Source: Pusillimonas minor
Lineage (GTDB): Bacteria > Pseudomonadota > Gammaproteobacteria > Burkholderiales > Burkholderiaceae_B
NCBI RefSeq assembly: GCF_014237865.1
Contig: NZ_JACJUU010000002.1
Coordinates: 310,001-374,000 of the forward strand
Length of the DNA stretch: 64,000 nt
Reading direction: 5' to 3'
The notes beneath the pieces were generated by a model. The model searched no databases. It was given only the letters and a program-made list of their open reading frames with translations, and was not told the DNA's origin. Position 1 is the stretch's first letter. The number at the start of each line of letters is the position of its first letter. Made by a program: the position numbers and the translations under genes. Of this stretch, positions 56,559 to 64,000 are shown piece by piece.

Positions 56559-57527
56559 ATGACCCGTAAATACATCATTGTCGGCATAATTTTTGCCCTG
56601 CTTCTTCTGGTGCCGCCCATCGCCAACGTCAGCGACGACACCTTTTTGGTCAGCATGGTGACACGCTTTGTCATCTATGCTTTGGCCGCAGTCAGTCTTG
56701 ACCTTATCCTGGGTTATGGCGCGCTGGTCAGCTTTGGTCACGCGGCGTTTTTTGGTATTGGCGGCTATGTGGTCGGCATCATCGGTTTCCACATGGACAT
56801 GGGCGATACCATTTTCGGCTGGGCCGGCAGTAACTCCGCGCTCATTATCTGGCCGCTGGCCATGATCATCGCCGCGCTGGTGGGTCTGGTCATGGGGGCG
56901 TTGTCGCTGCGTACTAGCGGCATCCAGTTCATCATGATTACGCTGGCTTTTGCACAAATGCTGTACTTCGTGCTGGTCGGCCTGGTTCAGTACGGCGGCG
57001 ATGATGGTATGTCCATCACCAACCGTAATGTCATCCCGGGTATCGACATCGACGATAACGTCACCTTCTATTACCTGTGCCTGGCCATGCTGATTGTCTG
57101 GGTCTGGGTGTGCCGTCGTATCGTCAACTCGCCCTTCGGTATGGTGCTGCGTGGTTTCAAGCAAAACGAGCGCCGCAACATCAACTTGGGCTATGCCCCG
57201 ATGCGCTACAAACTCACGGCTTTTGTGATTTCGGCTGCGGGTACGGGCCTGGCCGGTGTGTTGTGGGCCAACTACGCCTTGTATGCCAGCCCCGATATGG
57301 CTTCGTGGCTGAAATCGGGTGAGCTCATGGCCATGATTGTTCTGGGTGGTATGGGTACTATTTTTGGCCCCATTATCGGTGCGGCTGTGTACCTGGGCCT
57401 CGAGCAAGTGCTGACGGCCTGGACAGAAAACTGGATGCTTTTCTTGGGCCCGGTTTTGATTTTGGTGGTTCTCTTTAGCCGCCGAGGCATCTTTGGCTGG
57501 TTGGTCGGAGGACGCAATAATGACTAA
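56559..57527 (+). CDS. Branched-chain-type ABC transporter permease (LivM-like)
   Basis: 322 aa, nine or ten membrane helices. LDLILGYGALVSFGHAAFFGIGGY near 46 and GFKQNERRNINLGYAPMRYKL near 200-220 (coupling loop) define LivM. Pairs with the LivH-like subunit. It overlaps the next ATPase gene by 8 bases. Confidence 0.92.
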   Translation: MTRKYIIVGIIFALLLLVPPIANVSDDTFLVSMVTRFVIYALAAVSLDLILGYGALVSFGHAAFFGIGGYVVGIIGFHMDMGDTIFGWAGSNSALIIWPLAMIIAALVGLVMGALSLRTSGIQFIMITLAFAQMLYFVLVGLVQYGGDDGMSITNRNVIPGIDIDDNVTFYYLCLAMLIVWVWVCRRIVNSPFGMVLRGFKQNERRNINLGYAPMRYKLTAFVISAAGTGLAGVLWANYALYASPDMASWLKSGELMAMIVLGGMGTIFGPIIGAAVYLGLEQVLTAWTENWMLFLGPVLILVVLFSRRGIFGWLVGGRNND

Positions 57528-58272
57528 TAAACAACCCAAACTCGAAATCCGCAACCTGCGTAAGTCTTTTGGCGCGCTGGCGGCTACCGACGACGTCAAC
57601 CTGACGGTTTACGCCGACGAAATTCATGCATTGATCGGCCCCAACGGGGCCGGTAAAACGACCCTGATTTCCCAAATCAGCGGCGAGATCATGCCCGACT
57701 CGGGTCAGATCCTGCTAGACGGCAAAGACATCACCCGCGTACCGCCTCACGAGCGTGCTGCGGTGGGTCTGGCACGTTCGTTCCAGATCAGCCAGCTTTA
57801 TCACGACTTTACTGTCGAAGATAACGTGGCCATGGCGGTGCAGGCAGGGACTAACAAACGGTTCAGCTTGTGGCGCAACGCCCGTAAAGACGAGTCCTTG
57901 CGGAAGCCCGCCCGCGAAGCCCTGGAAAAAGTGGGTTTGGCGCATCGGACCAACGAGCTCGTGTCCTCTCTGGCGCACGGCGAAAAACGTCAGCTCGAAC
58001 TGGCGGTGGCATTGTCTCTGAATGCACCCGTGCTGTTGCTCGACGAGCCCATGGCTGGCTTGGGGGCTGAAGAGTCCATGCTCATGAAAGACATCCTGCT
58101 CAGCCTTAAGGGCCAGTACGCCATGTTGCTGGTCGAGCACGACATGGACATTGTGTTTGCATTGGCCGACCGCGTGACGGTATTGGTCTATGGTCATCCT
58201 ATTTTCACGGGGACACCAGACGAAGTCCGCGAGCACCCCGAGGTGCGTGATGCTTACCTGGGAAATGAATAA
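57520..58272 (+). CDS. ABC transporter ATP-binding protein (LivG-like)
   Basis: 250 aa from ATG 57520 (GGAGG upstream, inside livM-like gene). Walker A GPNGAGKTT near 35, LivG-type signature LAHGEKRQLELAVAL near 145, Walker B VLLLDEPMAGLG near 164, switch His in LLVEHDMD. The stop overlaps the start of the next gene by 1 base. Confidence 0.94.
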   Translation: MTNKQPKLEIRNLRKSFGALAATDDVNLTVYADEIHALIGPNGAGKTTLISQISGEIMPDSGQILLDGKDITRVPPHERAAVGLARSFQISQLYHDFTVEDNVAMAVQAGTNKRFSLWRNARKDESLRKPAREALEKVGLAHRTNELVSSLAHGEKRQLELAVALSLNAPVLLLDEPMAGLGAEESMLMKDILLSLKGQYAMLLVEHDMDIVFALADRVTVLVYGHPIFTGTPDEVREHPEVRDAYLGNE

Positions 58273-58967
58273 TGCTAAAAGCTGAAAAAATTGAATCTGG
58301 TTATGGTCAAAGCAAGGTCTTGTTTGGCCTGGACCTTGAAATCCCCGATAAAACCGTCGTGTCGCTGATTGGCCGTAACGGTATGGGTAAAACCACCACG
58401 GTGCGTACCATCATGGGCATGTTGCCCTTGCGTGCGGGTACGATTCGTCTGGGCGACGAAGTCGTTAACGGCTATCGTCCACACCGTATCGCTCGCCTGG
58501 GTTGCGGTCTGGTGCCCGAAGGGCGTCACGTATTCGGCTCGTTAAGCGTCTACGAAAACCTGTATGCAACGTCGCGCAACGATACCCAGGGCCCTTGGAC
58601 GCTGGAAGCGGTGTACGAATTGTTCCCGCGGTTGTTCGAGCGTCGCACCCAGTCGGCGCGCACGTTGTCGGGCGGCGAACAGCAAATGCTGGCCATCGGC
58701 CGTGCGTTGCTCACCAATCCGCGTTTGCTAATTCTTGACGAAGCCACCGAAGGCCTGGCACCCGTTATTCGCCAGGAGATCTGGGCTTGCCTTAACCGCT
58801 TGAAGCGCGAAGGCCAAACCATTTTGCTGATCGATAAAAACCTGAAAGAAATGCACCAACTGGTCGATCGCCACCACATCATCGAAAAGGGCCGTATCGT
58901 CTGGAACGGCTCGTCAGACGAGCTGATGGCGCAACCCGATCTGGTCAATCAGTATCTGGGGGTTTAA
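58272..58967 (+). CDS. ABC transporter ATP-binding protein (LivF-like)
   Basis: 231 aa. Walker A GRNGMGKTT near 36, signature LSGGEQQMLAIGRAL near 133, Walker B LLILDEATEGLAP near 154. The switch residue position reads LLIDKNLKEM: Lys instead of the usual Glu-His pair (LVEQN), as seen in some LivF proteins. Last gene of the importer operon. Confidence 0.94.
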   Translation: MLKAEKIESGYGQSKVLFGLDLEIPDKTVVSLIGRNGMGKTTTVRTIMGMLPLRAGTIRLGDEVVNGYRPHRIARLGCGLVPEGRHVFGSLSVYENLYATSRNDTQGPWTLEAVYELFPRLFERRTQSARTLSGGEQQMLAIGRALLTNPRLLILDEATEGLAPVIRQEIWACLNRLKREGQTILLIDKNLKEMHQLVDRHHIIEKGRIVWNGSSDELMAQPDLVNQYLGV

Positions 58968-59097
58968 GCTGTCGTAAACGGCGTGTCTGCGGTTGGTTAT
59001 GGCCGCAGCTACGCCGGTCTTGGTGCTAATGGTAATTAGCGTAGTGTAGGTGCCCCGTCAAGGCGGTGCCTCGCAGCAGCTGGCAGGCGTCAGGGTA

Positions 59098-59135
59098 AAA
59101 AAGGGCTGGGGGCCGACAGGCGCTCAGCCCTTTTT
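59098..59135. terminator. Bidirectional terminator between importer operon and GntR gene
   Basis: 11-bp stem AAAAAGGGCTG/CAGCCCTTTTT (59098-59108, 59125-59135) with 16-base loop. It overlaps the last codons of the minus-strand GntR gene. A smaller stem CTGCGG/CCGCAG lies upstream near 58990-59010. Confidence 0.85.
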
Positions 59136-59870
59136 GTTGGCCGGCGTAGGGTGGCTGTTCAGCGACGCTTCGATCAGGTCTGCTGTTTTCTGGTAATGCT
59201 GCGCCAGCAGTTGGGTCGCGGCGTGCGTGTCGCGGCTCAGCGTAGCGTCGACCAGGTCGCGGTGCTCTTTAGACACATCGCGCGGTGCACTGTTTTTGTA
59301 CAGGTCAACCAGCATGGGCCGGCGGTAGCGTTCGGTCTGAACGTACAGCGTCATCGAAAACTCAAGTAGCCAGCGCGAATCGCAGGCGCTGATCAGGGCC
59401 TGGTGCAGGCCAAGGTGGCGTTGTTCGACCTGGTCGTAATAGGCTTCGCCCAGCTCGCCATTGTTGTGGCGGCGGGTAACCAACGACAAGGTATGCAGGC
59501 TGCCCACCACGTGGGTTTCCCAATCATCGGTTCCGCGTTCAATCGAGCGCTTCAGGGCTTCGCAATCGATCAGAATGCGGGTGTTCATCGAGTCGCGCAT
59601 TTCTTTGAGCGACAAGGGGGAGACTCTAAAACCCTTCAGGGCGGCTGCGTCGACGAGTCGTTCGCTTTGCAGTCTGTTCAGCGCTTCGCGCAGCGGCGAA
59701 AAGCTTAACTGGTATCTGCCTTTCAAAAACTCCAGACGCAGCGCCGAGCCCGGGGGCAAAGCCCCCGAGACGATGTCGCGTTTGATCGCCCGGTAGGCCT
59801 GCTCGGCCAGCGTCACCGATTTCTCGGTGGCGCTGGTGTCAAGCGGGGTCAGTTCTGTCAGGACGTTCAT
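59124..59870 (-). CDS. GntR-family regulator, FadR/FCD subfamily
   Basis: 248 aa. Winged HTH about 20-85 (AEQAYRAIKRDIVSGALPPGSALR, LSFSPLREALNRLQSERLV) and all-helical FCD ligand domain about 95-225 with metal-type histidines (RHLGLHQALISACDS). Last gene of the operon gentisate dioxygenase-FAH-nitrilase-GntR; 11 bases after the nitrilase stop. Probably a repressor released by a carboxylic acid intermediate. Confidence 0.92.
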   Translation of the reverse strand: MNVLTELTPLDTSATEKSVTLAEQAYRAIKRDIVSGALPPGSALRLEFLKGRYQLSFSPLREALNRLQSERLVDAAALKGFRVSPLSLKEMRDSMNTRILIDCEALKRSIERGTDDWETHVVGSLHTLSLVTRRHNNGELGEAYYDQVEQRHLGLHQALISACDSRWLLEFSMTLYVQTERYRRPMLVDLYKNSAPRDVSKEHRDLVDATLSRDTHAATQLLAQHYQKTADLIEASLNSHPTPANKKG

Positions 59871-59881
59871 ACAGACATCAA

Positions 59882-60904
59882 TTAACGGCTTTCGTCGGCA
59901 GCTTCGTCGCTGTCGTCATCTTCGAAGCTGACGGCGCTGTCGGCGTCGAAGAACTGGGCGGCTTGCTGCGGCCGACGGTTGACACGCAGGTCGAAGACAT
60001 CGAAACGGTTGTAGTGCCCGGTGATGTCGTGCATTTGGCGAGGCTGAATGCATTTGGACAAGTCGACATCGGCGTAGACGATGCCTTCTTTGTCGATCAG
60101 GGGCTGGCCTACGACCCGGCCATCTGGGCCAATGACACCCGAGAAAGCGCTGTTTTCGCGGCGAAGCAGCGTTTCGGCTTGCGGGTGGGTAGCCTTGAAG
60201 GTGTCGATGATTTCTTCAGAGACCGTCGAGCACGACACAATGGTGTAAACCTTGCCCTCGAACGAGTGCGCCATGGCGCGAACCTTGATGGCTTCGGACA
60301 TGTCGTAATCGGGCGGTGCAACCGGCAGCGAGATATAGCTGGCCACGTGCAGCATTTCGCCTTGCGCAAGCAGGCTGAAACGAGCCAGCGTATTGGTGTT
60401 CTCGCCGCAGGCCAGGCCGCCCAGTTTGCCGATGGCGGTGTCGTACACACGCAGCGAACTGCCGTCGCCGTTGGCCCAGGTCAGTTTCTCGGCCCAGGTG
60501 GGCACCAGCTTGCGGTGGCGCCCCAAAATTTTGCCGTCGGGGCCAATGAACACCAGCGTGTTGTACAGCGTGCTGACGCCGTTCTTGTTGCGCTCGTTGC
60601 AGCCGATGACGACGTGGACGCCATGGGCCTTGGCCGCTTGTGCGACGCGACGGATTTCGGGGCCGGGCAGTTCGATGGCGCTACGCACCAGCTTCTCGAA
60701 CCAGGGGCTGCCCTCGACGGGCGACATGAACCAGTTCCAGTAGGGGTAACCGGCAATGAACACCTCGGGGAAGGCGACCAGTTTGGCCCCATTGTCGGCG
60801 GCTTCTTTAATCAGCTGGCAAACTTTTTCGACCGTAGCGTCGGTATCCAGGAATACCGGGGCGGCCTGAACGGCCGCTACCTTGGTTTTAGGTAAGTTCA
60901 GCAT
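59882..60904 (-). CDS. Nitrilase-superfamily enzyme (true nitrilase branch)
   Basis: 340 aa. Catalytic triad Glu47 (FPEVFI), Lys132 (HRKLVPTW) and Cys166 (GGLACGENTN). The C-G/W-E-N context and the C-terminal HYNRFDVFDLRVNRRP match nitrilases that turn nitriles directly into acid plus ammonia, not amidases. Acidic C-terminal tail. It sits between an FAH-family gene (5-base gap) and GntR in the gentisate operon, so its product acid probably enters this pathway, for example hydroxybenzonitrile to hydroxybenzoate (inference). Confidence 0.9.
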   Translation of the reverse strand: MLNLPKTKVAAVQAAPVFLDTDATVEKVCQLIKEAADNGAKLVAFPEVFIAGYPYWNWFMSPVEGSPWFEKLVRSAIELPGPEIRRVAQAAKAHGVHVVIGCNERNKNGVSTLYNTLVFIGPDGKILGRHRKLVPTWAEKLTWANGDGSSLRVYDTAIGKLGGLACGENTNTLARFSLLAQGEMLHVASYISLPVAPPDYDMSEAIKVRAMAHSFEGKVYTIVSCSTVSEEIIDTFKATHPQAETLLRRENSAFSGVIGPDGRVVGQPLIDKEGIVYADVDLSKCIQPRQMHDITGHYNRFDVFDLRVNRRPQQAAQFFDADSAVSFEDDDSDEAADESR

Positions 60905-60909
60905 AAGGC

Positions 60910-61821
60910 TTACACCGCAACAACGGGGTTACGCAACGAGCCAATGCCTTCAATGTGGCATTCGACAACGTCGCCAGGCCACAGCCACTCTTGGGGCGTA
61001 CGGCCGGCACCAACACCTGCGGGGGTGCCGGTGGCGATGATGTCGCCAGGTTCAAGCGTAATACCCTGGCTGATGTCGGCAATCAGTTCGTCGACTTTGA
61101 ACAGCATGTAGGCGGTGTTCGAGTTCTGTTTTTCGACGCCGTTGACGGTGAGCCAGAGCTTCAGGTTTTGCGGGTCGCCGATTTCGTCTGCGGTGACGAT
61201 GCAAGGACCAAACGGGGCGTAGGTGTCTTGGCCTTTAGAGTAGATCCACTGACCCGAGCGGCGGTTGTCGCGTGCGCTGATGTCGTTCATGATGCTGTAG
61301 CCAAAGACATACTGCAGCGCGTCTTTGCGCTCGACGCGCTTGGCGCGTGTACCAATAATGGCGGCCAGTTCGCATTCCCAGTCCATTTGCTGAGTGATTT
61401 TTGCGTTGTGCTCGATGGCGTCGCCATTACCAATGACGGTGGTGGGCGGCTTCGAGAAAATGACGGGCTGCTTGGGCAGATCGGGCGAGGTGTCGAGCGA
61501 TTTTGCCGATTCAGCGACGTGCTCGGTGTAGTTCAGGCCAATGCCGAAGATGTTTTTACGTGGGCGGGGGATAGGGGCCAACAGCTTGACGTTTTGTACG
61601 GGGATGGCCACGCCGACGGGCCAGTCTTCGCGGTAGGTGTTCAGCAGCTCGGTGGCGCTTTTAACGGCCTGGGGGCCCAGGTCAATGAAGTCGAGCATGT
61701 CGGCGGGCAGGTCGATGCCGGCCGCATCGCCCAGCCATTGCAGGTCAACGACCAGGTCGTCGACCAGTGCGCCCAGGCGGCTTTCTTCGTTGACGGTGCG
61801 GCGATAAGTAACTAAACGCAT
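60910..61821 (-). CDS. Fumarylacetoacetate hydrolase-family protein (third copy)
   Basis: 303 aa. N-terminal domain MRLVTYRR...LGALVDDLVVDL, then FAH fold: GIGLNYTEHVAES near 93, MDWECELAAIIGTRAKRV near 146 (metal ligands), NDISARDNRRSGQW near 179, ATGTPAGVGAGR near 264. Resembles ureidoglycolate-lyase/2-keto-hydratase-like FAH members. It may hydrolyse maleylpyruvate directly or process a substituted intermediate. Lies 32 bases after gentisate dioxygenase on the same strand. Confidence 0.87.
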   Translation of the reverse strand: MRLVTYRRTVNEESRLGALVDDLVVDLQWLGDAAGIDLPADMLDFIDLGPQAVKSATELLNTYREDWPVGVAIPVQNVKLLAPIPRPRKNIFGIGLNYTEHVAESAKSLDTSPDLPKQPVIFSKPPTTVIGNGDAIEHNAKITQQMDWECELAAIIGTRAKRVERKDALQYVFGYSIMNDISARDNRRSGQWIYSKGQDTYAPFGPCIVTADEIGDPQNLKLWLTVNGVEKQNSNTAYMLFKVDELIADISQGITLEPGDIIATGTPAGVGAGRTPQEWLWPGDVVECHIEGIGSLRNPVVAV

Positions 61822-61853
61822 GAGTAATCCTTGAGTAAGTCAGAGTAAGAGGG

Positions 61854-62987
61854 TTAGGCGATGATTTTTTGATGACCGTCGTTTTCTTTGAGTGCTTCTT
61901 CGCGGTACAGGCCCAGCGAATTCATGACGGGCATATCGTTGAAGCAGAACAGGCAGGCATCTTCGCTGCTGCTGCCGTTGGCATGTTCGTGCATGGCCCA
62001 TGACGGCACGCAGAAAATGTCGCGCTCTTGCCAGTCGAAGCGCTTGCCATTAATGATGGAATAGCCCTGGCCCTTGGCGACCTGGTAAATGAAGCTGCCG
62101 GTGTGGCGGTGTGCTTTGGTGTGCTCGCCGGGGCGCAGCATTTGCATGCTGGCGCCAATGGTTTGCATGACCGGGCCGCCGGTTTTGGGGTTGACGTAGT
62201 TCATCAGTACACCGTCAAAGGGCGAGCCATCGGTAACCTTGGCGTAGCGGCTTAGCGATTCGTAGGTCGGCGCCCATTCGTACTTGAGCAAAGGCGAGTA
62301 GCCATGCGACCATTTATCGTTGGCGGGCACCAGACCGGGGTTGGCCCAGGTGGCGGTGCTGTCATCGACAGGGTAGGTGACGGCTTGCTGCAAGTCGGGG
62401 TGGACGGCGTAGAAGTTGGCTTCCAGCGCATTCATCAGGGGGATATCCAGCCCGTCTTGCCAGATGCAGGCGGTGCCGTCTTCCGACACGCCGTGCTCGT
62501 GCCATGTGCCGTTGGGCGTCAGCACAAAGTCGTTTGCGCCCAATGTCATTTTGTGGCCGTCAACAATGGTAAAGGCGCCCTTGCCTTCCATAATAAAGCG
62601 CAGTGCGCTGGCCGAGTGAGCGTGTGCCGAGGCCAGTTCGCCCGGGTGCATGACCTGCAGGCCCGAATACAACCAGCCCACCGCAGCCGCAACATCGCGA
62701 CGGCCCGGGTTGTCGAGGTAAATGACCCGACGGCCGGCTTTTTCGGGCGACACCAGCGACACCGATTTCAGGACGTGTTCGCGCAGGTCTTTGAAGCGCC
62801 ACAATACCGGCACCGAGCTGGATTGCGGGAACCAGGGTTCGATTTTATTGGCCACCGTCCAGAGGGCGGCCGTATTCATTTTTTCGAGCTCGTCGTAGTA
62901 AGCCAGCAGTTCGGGTGTATCTTCGACGTTGGCACGACCGAGAACGTCTTCGCGGAAGTTGTTGTTCTCGCGGGCGGATGATTTCAT
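61854..62987 (-). CDS. nagI: Gentisate 1,2-dioxygenase
   Basis: 377 aa bicupin. First cupin with the iron ligands His122 and His124 (ELASAHAHSASALRF) and the third ligand in TWHEHG (163/165); second cupin with HTKAHRHTGSFIYQV near 290. N-terminal region with ALWTVANKIEPWFP (near 41) resembles gentisate and 1-hydroxy-2-naphthoate dioxygenases; the pathway context favours gentisate. Opens gentisate to maleylpyruvate with O2 and Fe(II). First gene of the minus-strand operon, divergent from a LysR gene. Confidence 0.93.
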   Translation of the reverse strand: MKSSARENNNFREDVLGRANVEDTPELLAYYDELEKMNTAALWTVANKIEPWFPQSSSVPVLWRFKDLREHVLKSVSLVSPEKAGRRVIYLDNPGRRDVAAAVGWLYSGLQVMHPGELASAHAHSASALRFIMEGKGAFTIVDGHKMTLGANDFVLTPNGTWHEHGVSEDGTACIWQDGLDIPLMNALEANFYAVHPDLQQAVTYPVDDSTATWANPGLVPANDKWSHGYSPLLKYEWAPTYESLSRYAKVTDGSPFDGVLMNYVNPKTGGPVMQTIGASMQMLRPGEHTKAHRHTGSFIYQVAKGQGYSIINGKRFDWQERDIFCVPSWAMHEHANGSSSEDACLFCFNDMPVMNSLGLYREEALKENDGHQKIIA

Positions 62988-63025
62988 GGTGTGACCCTCA
63001 GAGGTTAGGATTTTATAAAATAACC

Positions 63026-63043
63026 ATAATTTTCGAAGACTAT
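63026..63043. promoter_or_regulatory. Imperfect 18-bp dyad in the gentisate dioxygenase/LysR divergent promoter
   Basis: ATAATTTTCGAAGACTAT, 14 of 18 positions symmetric around TTCGAA, 38 bases before the dioxygenase start. Suits a LysR-family operator. Confidence 0.45.
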
Positions 63044-63094
63044 ATTCGTTTTGATCGGGGATGACAAGCCGGTCACGCTACTTCAGGACAAGAT

Positions 63095-64000
63095 ATGGCC
63101 ACAGACTGGACCGACCGGATCCGGCTTCGCAACCTGCGTTACTTGCTCAGCCTCGAGCAAACCCGGAACCTCAGCCATTCGGCAACGATGCTGAACACCA
63201 CGCAACCCGGCTTGTCCAAGTGGCTTAAAGAGCTGGAAGAGGATGTGGGCCTGACGTTGTTCGAGCGACATGCGCGCGGCCTGGTGCCCACGCCACACGG
63301 GCAGGTGCTGATCGAACACGCCCGACGCGTGCTCTCGCAGCTCGATCGGGCCGCCGTCGACATGATGACGCTGCGTGATGGAGTGTCGGGCCGGGTGGTC
63401 ATCGGGGCGTCAGGGGCGGCGGCATCCGTGGCCGCGCCACTGGCTATTTTGCGCATGGGCGAGCGTATGCCCGAACTGCGTGTTGACCTGGTTGAGGGCA
63501 CCATGGACCGCTTGCTGACCTTGCTGGCGCAAGGTGAGCTGGATGTGGTGATTGGGCGCACCAGCAAGCAGGTGCACGATCATATTCAGATCAGCAGCGA
63601 ACTGCTGTATGTCGAGCCGGTGGATTTGGTCGCCCGGCCGGGCCACCCCCTATTTGCCCAGAAATCGATTGGTTGGGAAGACGTTGAGCGTTACCGCTGG
63701 ATTGTCTGGCCGCGTGAAACGCCCGTGCGCAACGCCCTCGAGGCCGCGCTGGCGTCGGCCGGCAGAAAGCTGCCGAAAAATTACATTGAGTCCAACTCAG
63801 TTATCGCCAACATTACCTTGCTGACCAATAGCGATGTTATTGGCACGGCATCGCATCGCTCGACGCAAATGCTGTCCCGCCTGAACCTGATCCGAATTGT
63901 GCCCGTCGAGCTGCAAGGCTTTGGCTCGGTGTCGATGTACTGGCGAAACGACGAAATATTTCCGAACACCATCGAGCGCGCGCTGGATTGCGTGCGCGAT
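63095..64000 (+). CDS. LysR-family transcriptional regulator (partial at right edge)
   Basis: ATG at 63095; the frame stays open for 302 codons to the window end, close to full length. Winged HTH at 10-70 (RNLRYLLSLEQTRNLSHSAT, TTQPGLSKWLKELEEDVG, LFERHARGLVPT), effector domain from about 98 (GRVVIGASGAAASVAAPLAI). Divergent from gentisate dioxygenase over 107 bases, so probably its activator, responding to gentisate or the upstream hydroxybenzoate. Confidence 0.92.
   Translation, partial: MATDWTDRIRLRNLRYLLSLEQTRNLSHSATMLNTTQPGLSKWLKELEEDVGLTLFERHARGLVPTPHGQVLIEHARRVLSQLDRAAVDMMTLRDGVSGRVVIGASGAAASVAAPLAILRMGERMPELRVDLVEGTMDRLLTLLAQGELDVVIGRTSKQVHDHIQISSELLYVEPVDLVARPGHPLFAQKSIGWEDVERYRWIVWPRETPVRNALEAALASAGRKLPKNYIESNSVIANITLLTNSDVIGTASHRSTQMLSRLNLIRIVPVELQGFGSVSMYWRNDEIFPNTIERALDCVRD

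Overview
The window looks like a chromosomal segment of a betaproteobacterium of the order Burkholderiales, most likely family Alcaligenaceae (Bordetella/Achromobacter/Pusillimonas relatives). I base this on the gene order yidC-mnmE ... mnmG-rsmG-parA-parB ... tRNA-Tyr/Gly/Thr-tuf-tRNA-Trp-secE-nusG-rplKAJL-rpoBC-rpsLG-fusA-tuf-rpsJ, and on a gentisate pathway of the type known from Ralstonia and relatives. I cannot name a genus. I see no rRNA, insertion sequence, prophage or CRISPR array.

Layout. (1) 1-11.7 kb: end of yidC, mnmE, a small winged-helix regulator, a MASE1-like membrane protein, a two-gene signalling operon on the minus strand (CHASE-PAS-GGDEF diguanylate cyclase overlapping a GAF-PAS hybrid histidine kinase), then a crotonase/acyl-CoA dehydrogenase/MarR operon and a metallophosphatase. 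(2) 11.7-19.4 kb: probable origin domain. DnaA-box-like sites, three parS sites just before mnmG and a fourth inside mnmG surround the operon mnmG-rsmG-parA-parB-asparaginase. (3) 19.4-46.4 kb: translation and transcription core, with four tRNAs, two almost identical tuf genes, the L11 and L10 operons, rpoBC, the str operon and most of the S10 operon. The S10 operon is split between rpsJ and rplC by a TauE/SafE-type permease and a guanine deaminase, and the run stops after rpsQ without the spc operon. (4) 46.5-48 kb: a decayed alpha/beta hydrolase with an internal deletion, and a LysR regulator. (5) 48.2-64 kb: a catabolic island. The plus strand carries a class III CoA-transferase, an HMG-CoA-lyase-like enzyme, two FAH-family hydrolases (one a likely fumarylpyruvate hydrolase), a zeta-GST maleylpyruvate isomerase, a 3-hydroxybenzoate 6-hydroxylase-like flavoprotein and a five-gene Liv-type ABC importer. 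The opposing minus-strand operon carries gentisate 1,2-dioxygenase, a third FAH-family protein, a nitrilase and a GntR regulator. A divergent LysR gene runs off the right edge.

How it works together. In the island the importer would bring in an aromatic acid, the flavoprotein would make gentisate, the dioxygenase would open the ring to maleylpyruvate, the GST would isomerise it to fumarylpyruvate and the hydrolase would release fumarate and pyruvate. The nitrilase may feed hydroxyaromatic acids from nitriles into this route (inference). In the origin domain ParB would load at parS next to its own operon; one parS lies where the -35 region of the mnmG-parAB promoter should be, which suggests feedback control.

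The most unusual points are the parS/DnaA-box layout, the split S10 operon with an attenuator-like leader before rplC, the in-frame-deleted hydrolase under a perfect 20-bp palindrome, and the nitrilase plus surplus FAH and CoA-dependent enzymes in the gentisate island. I did not find a clearly new biological system.
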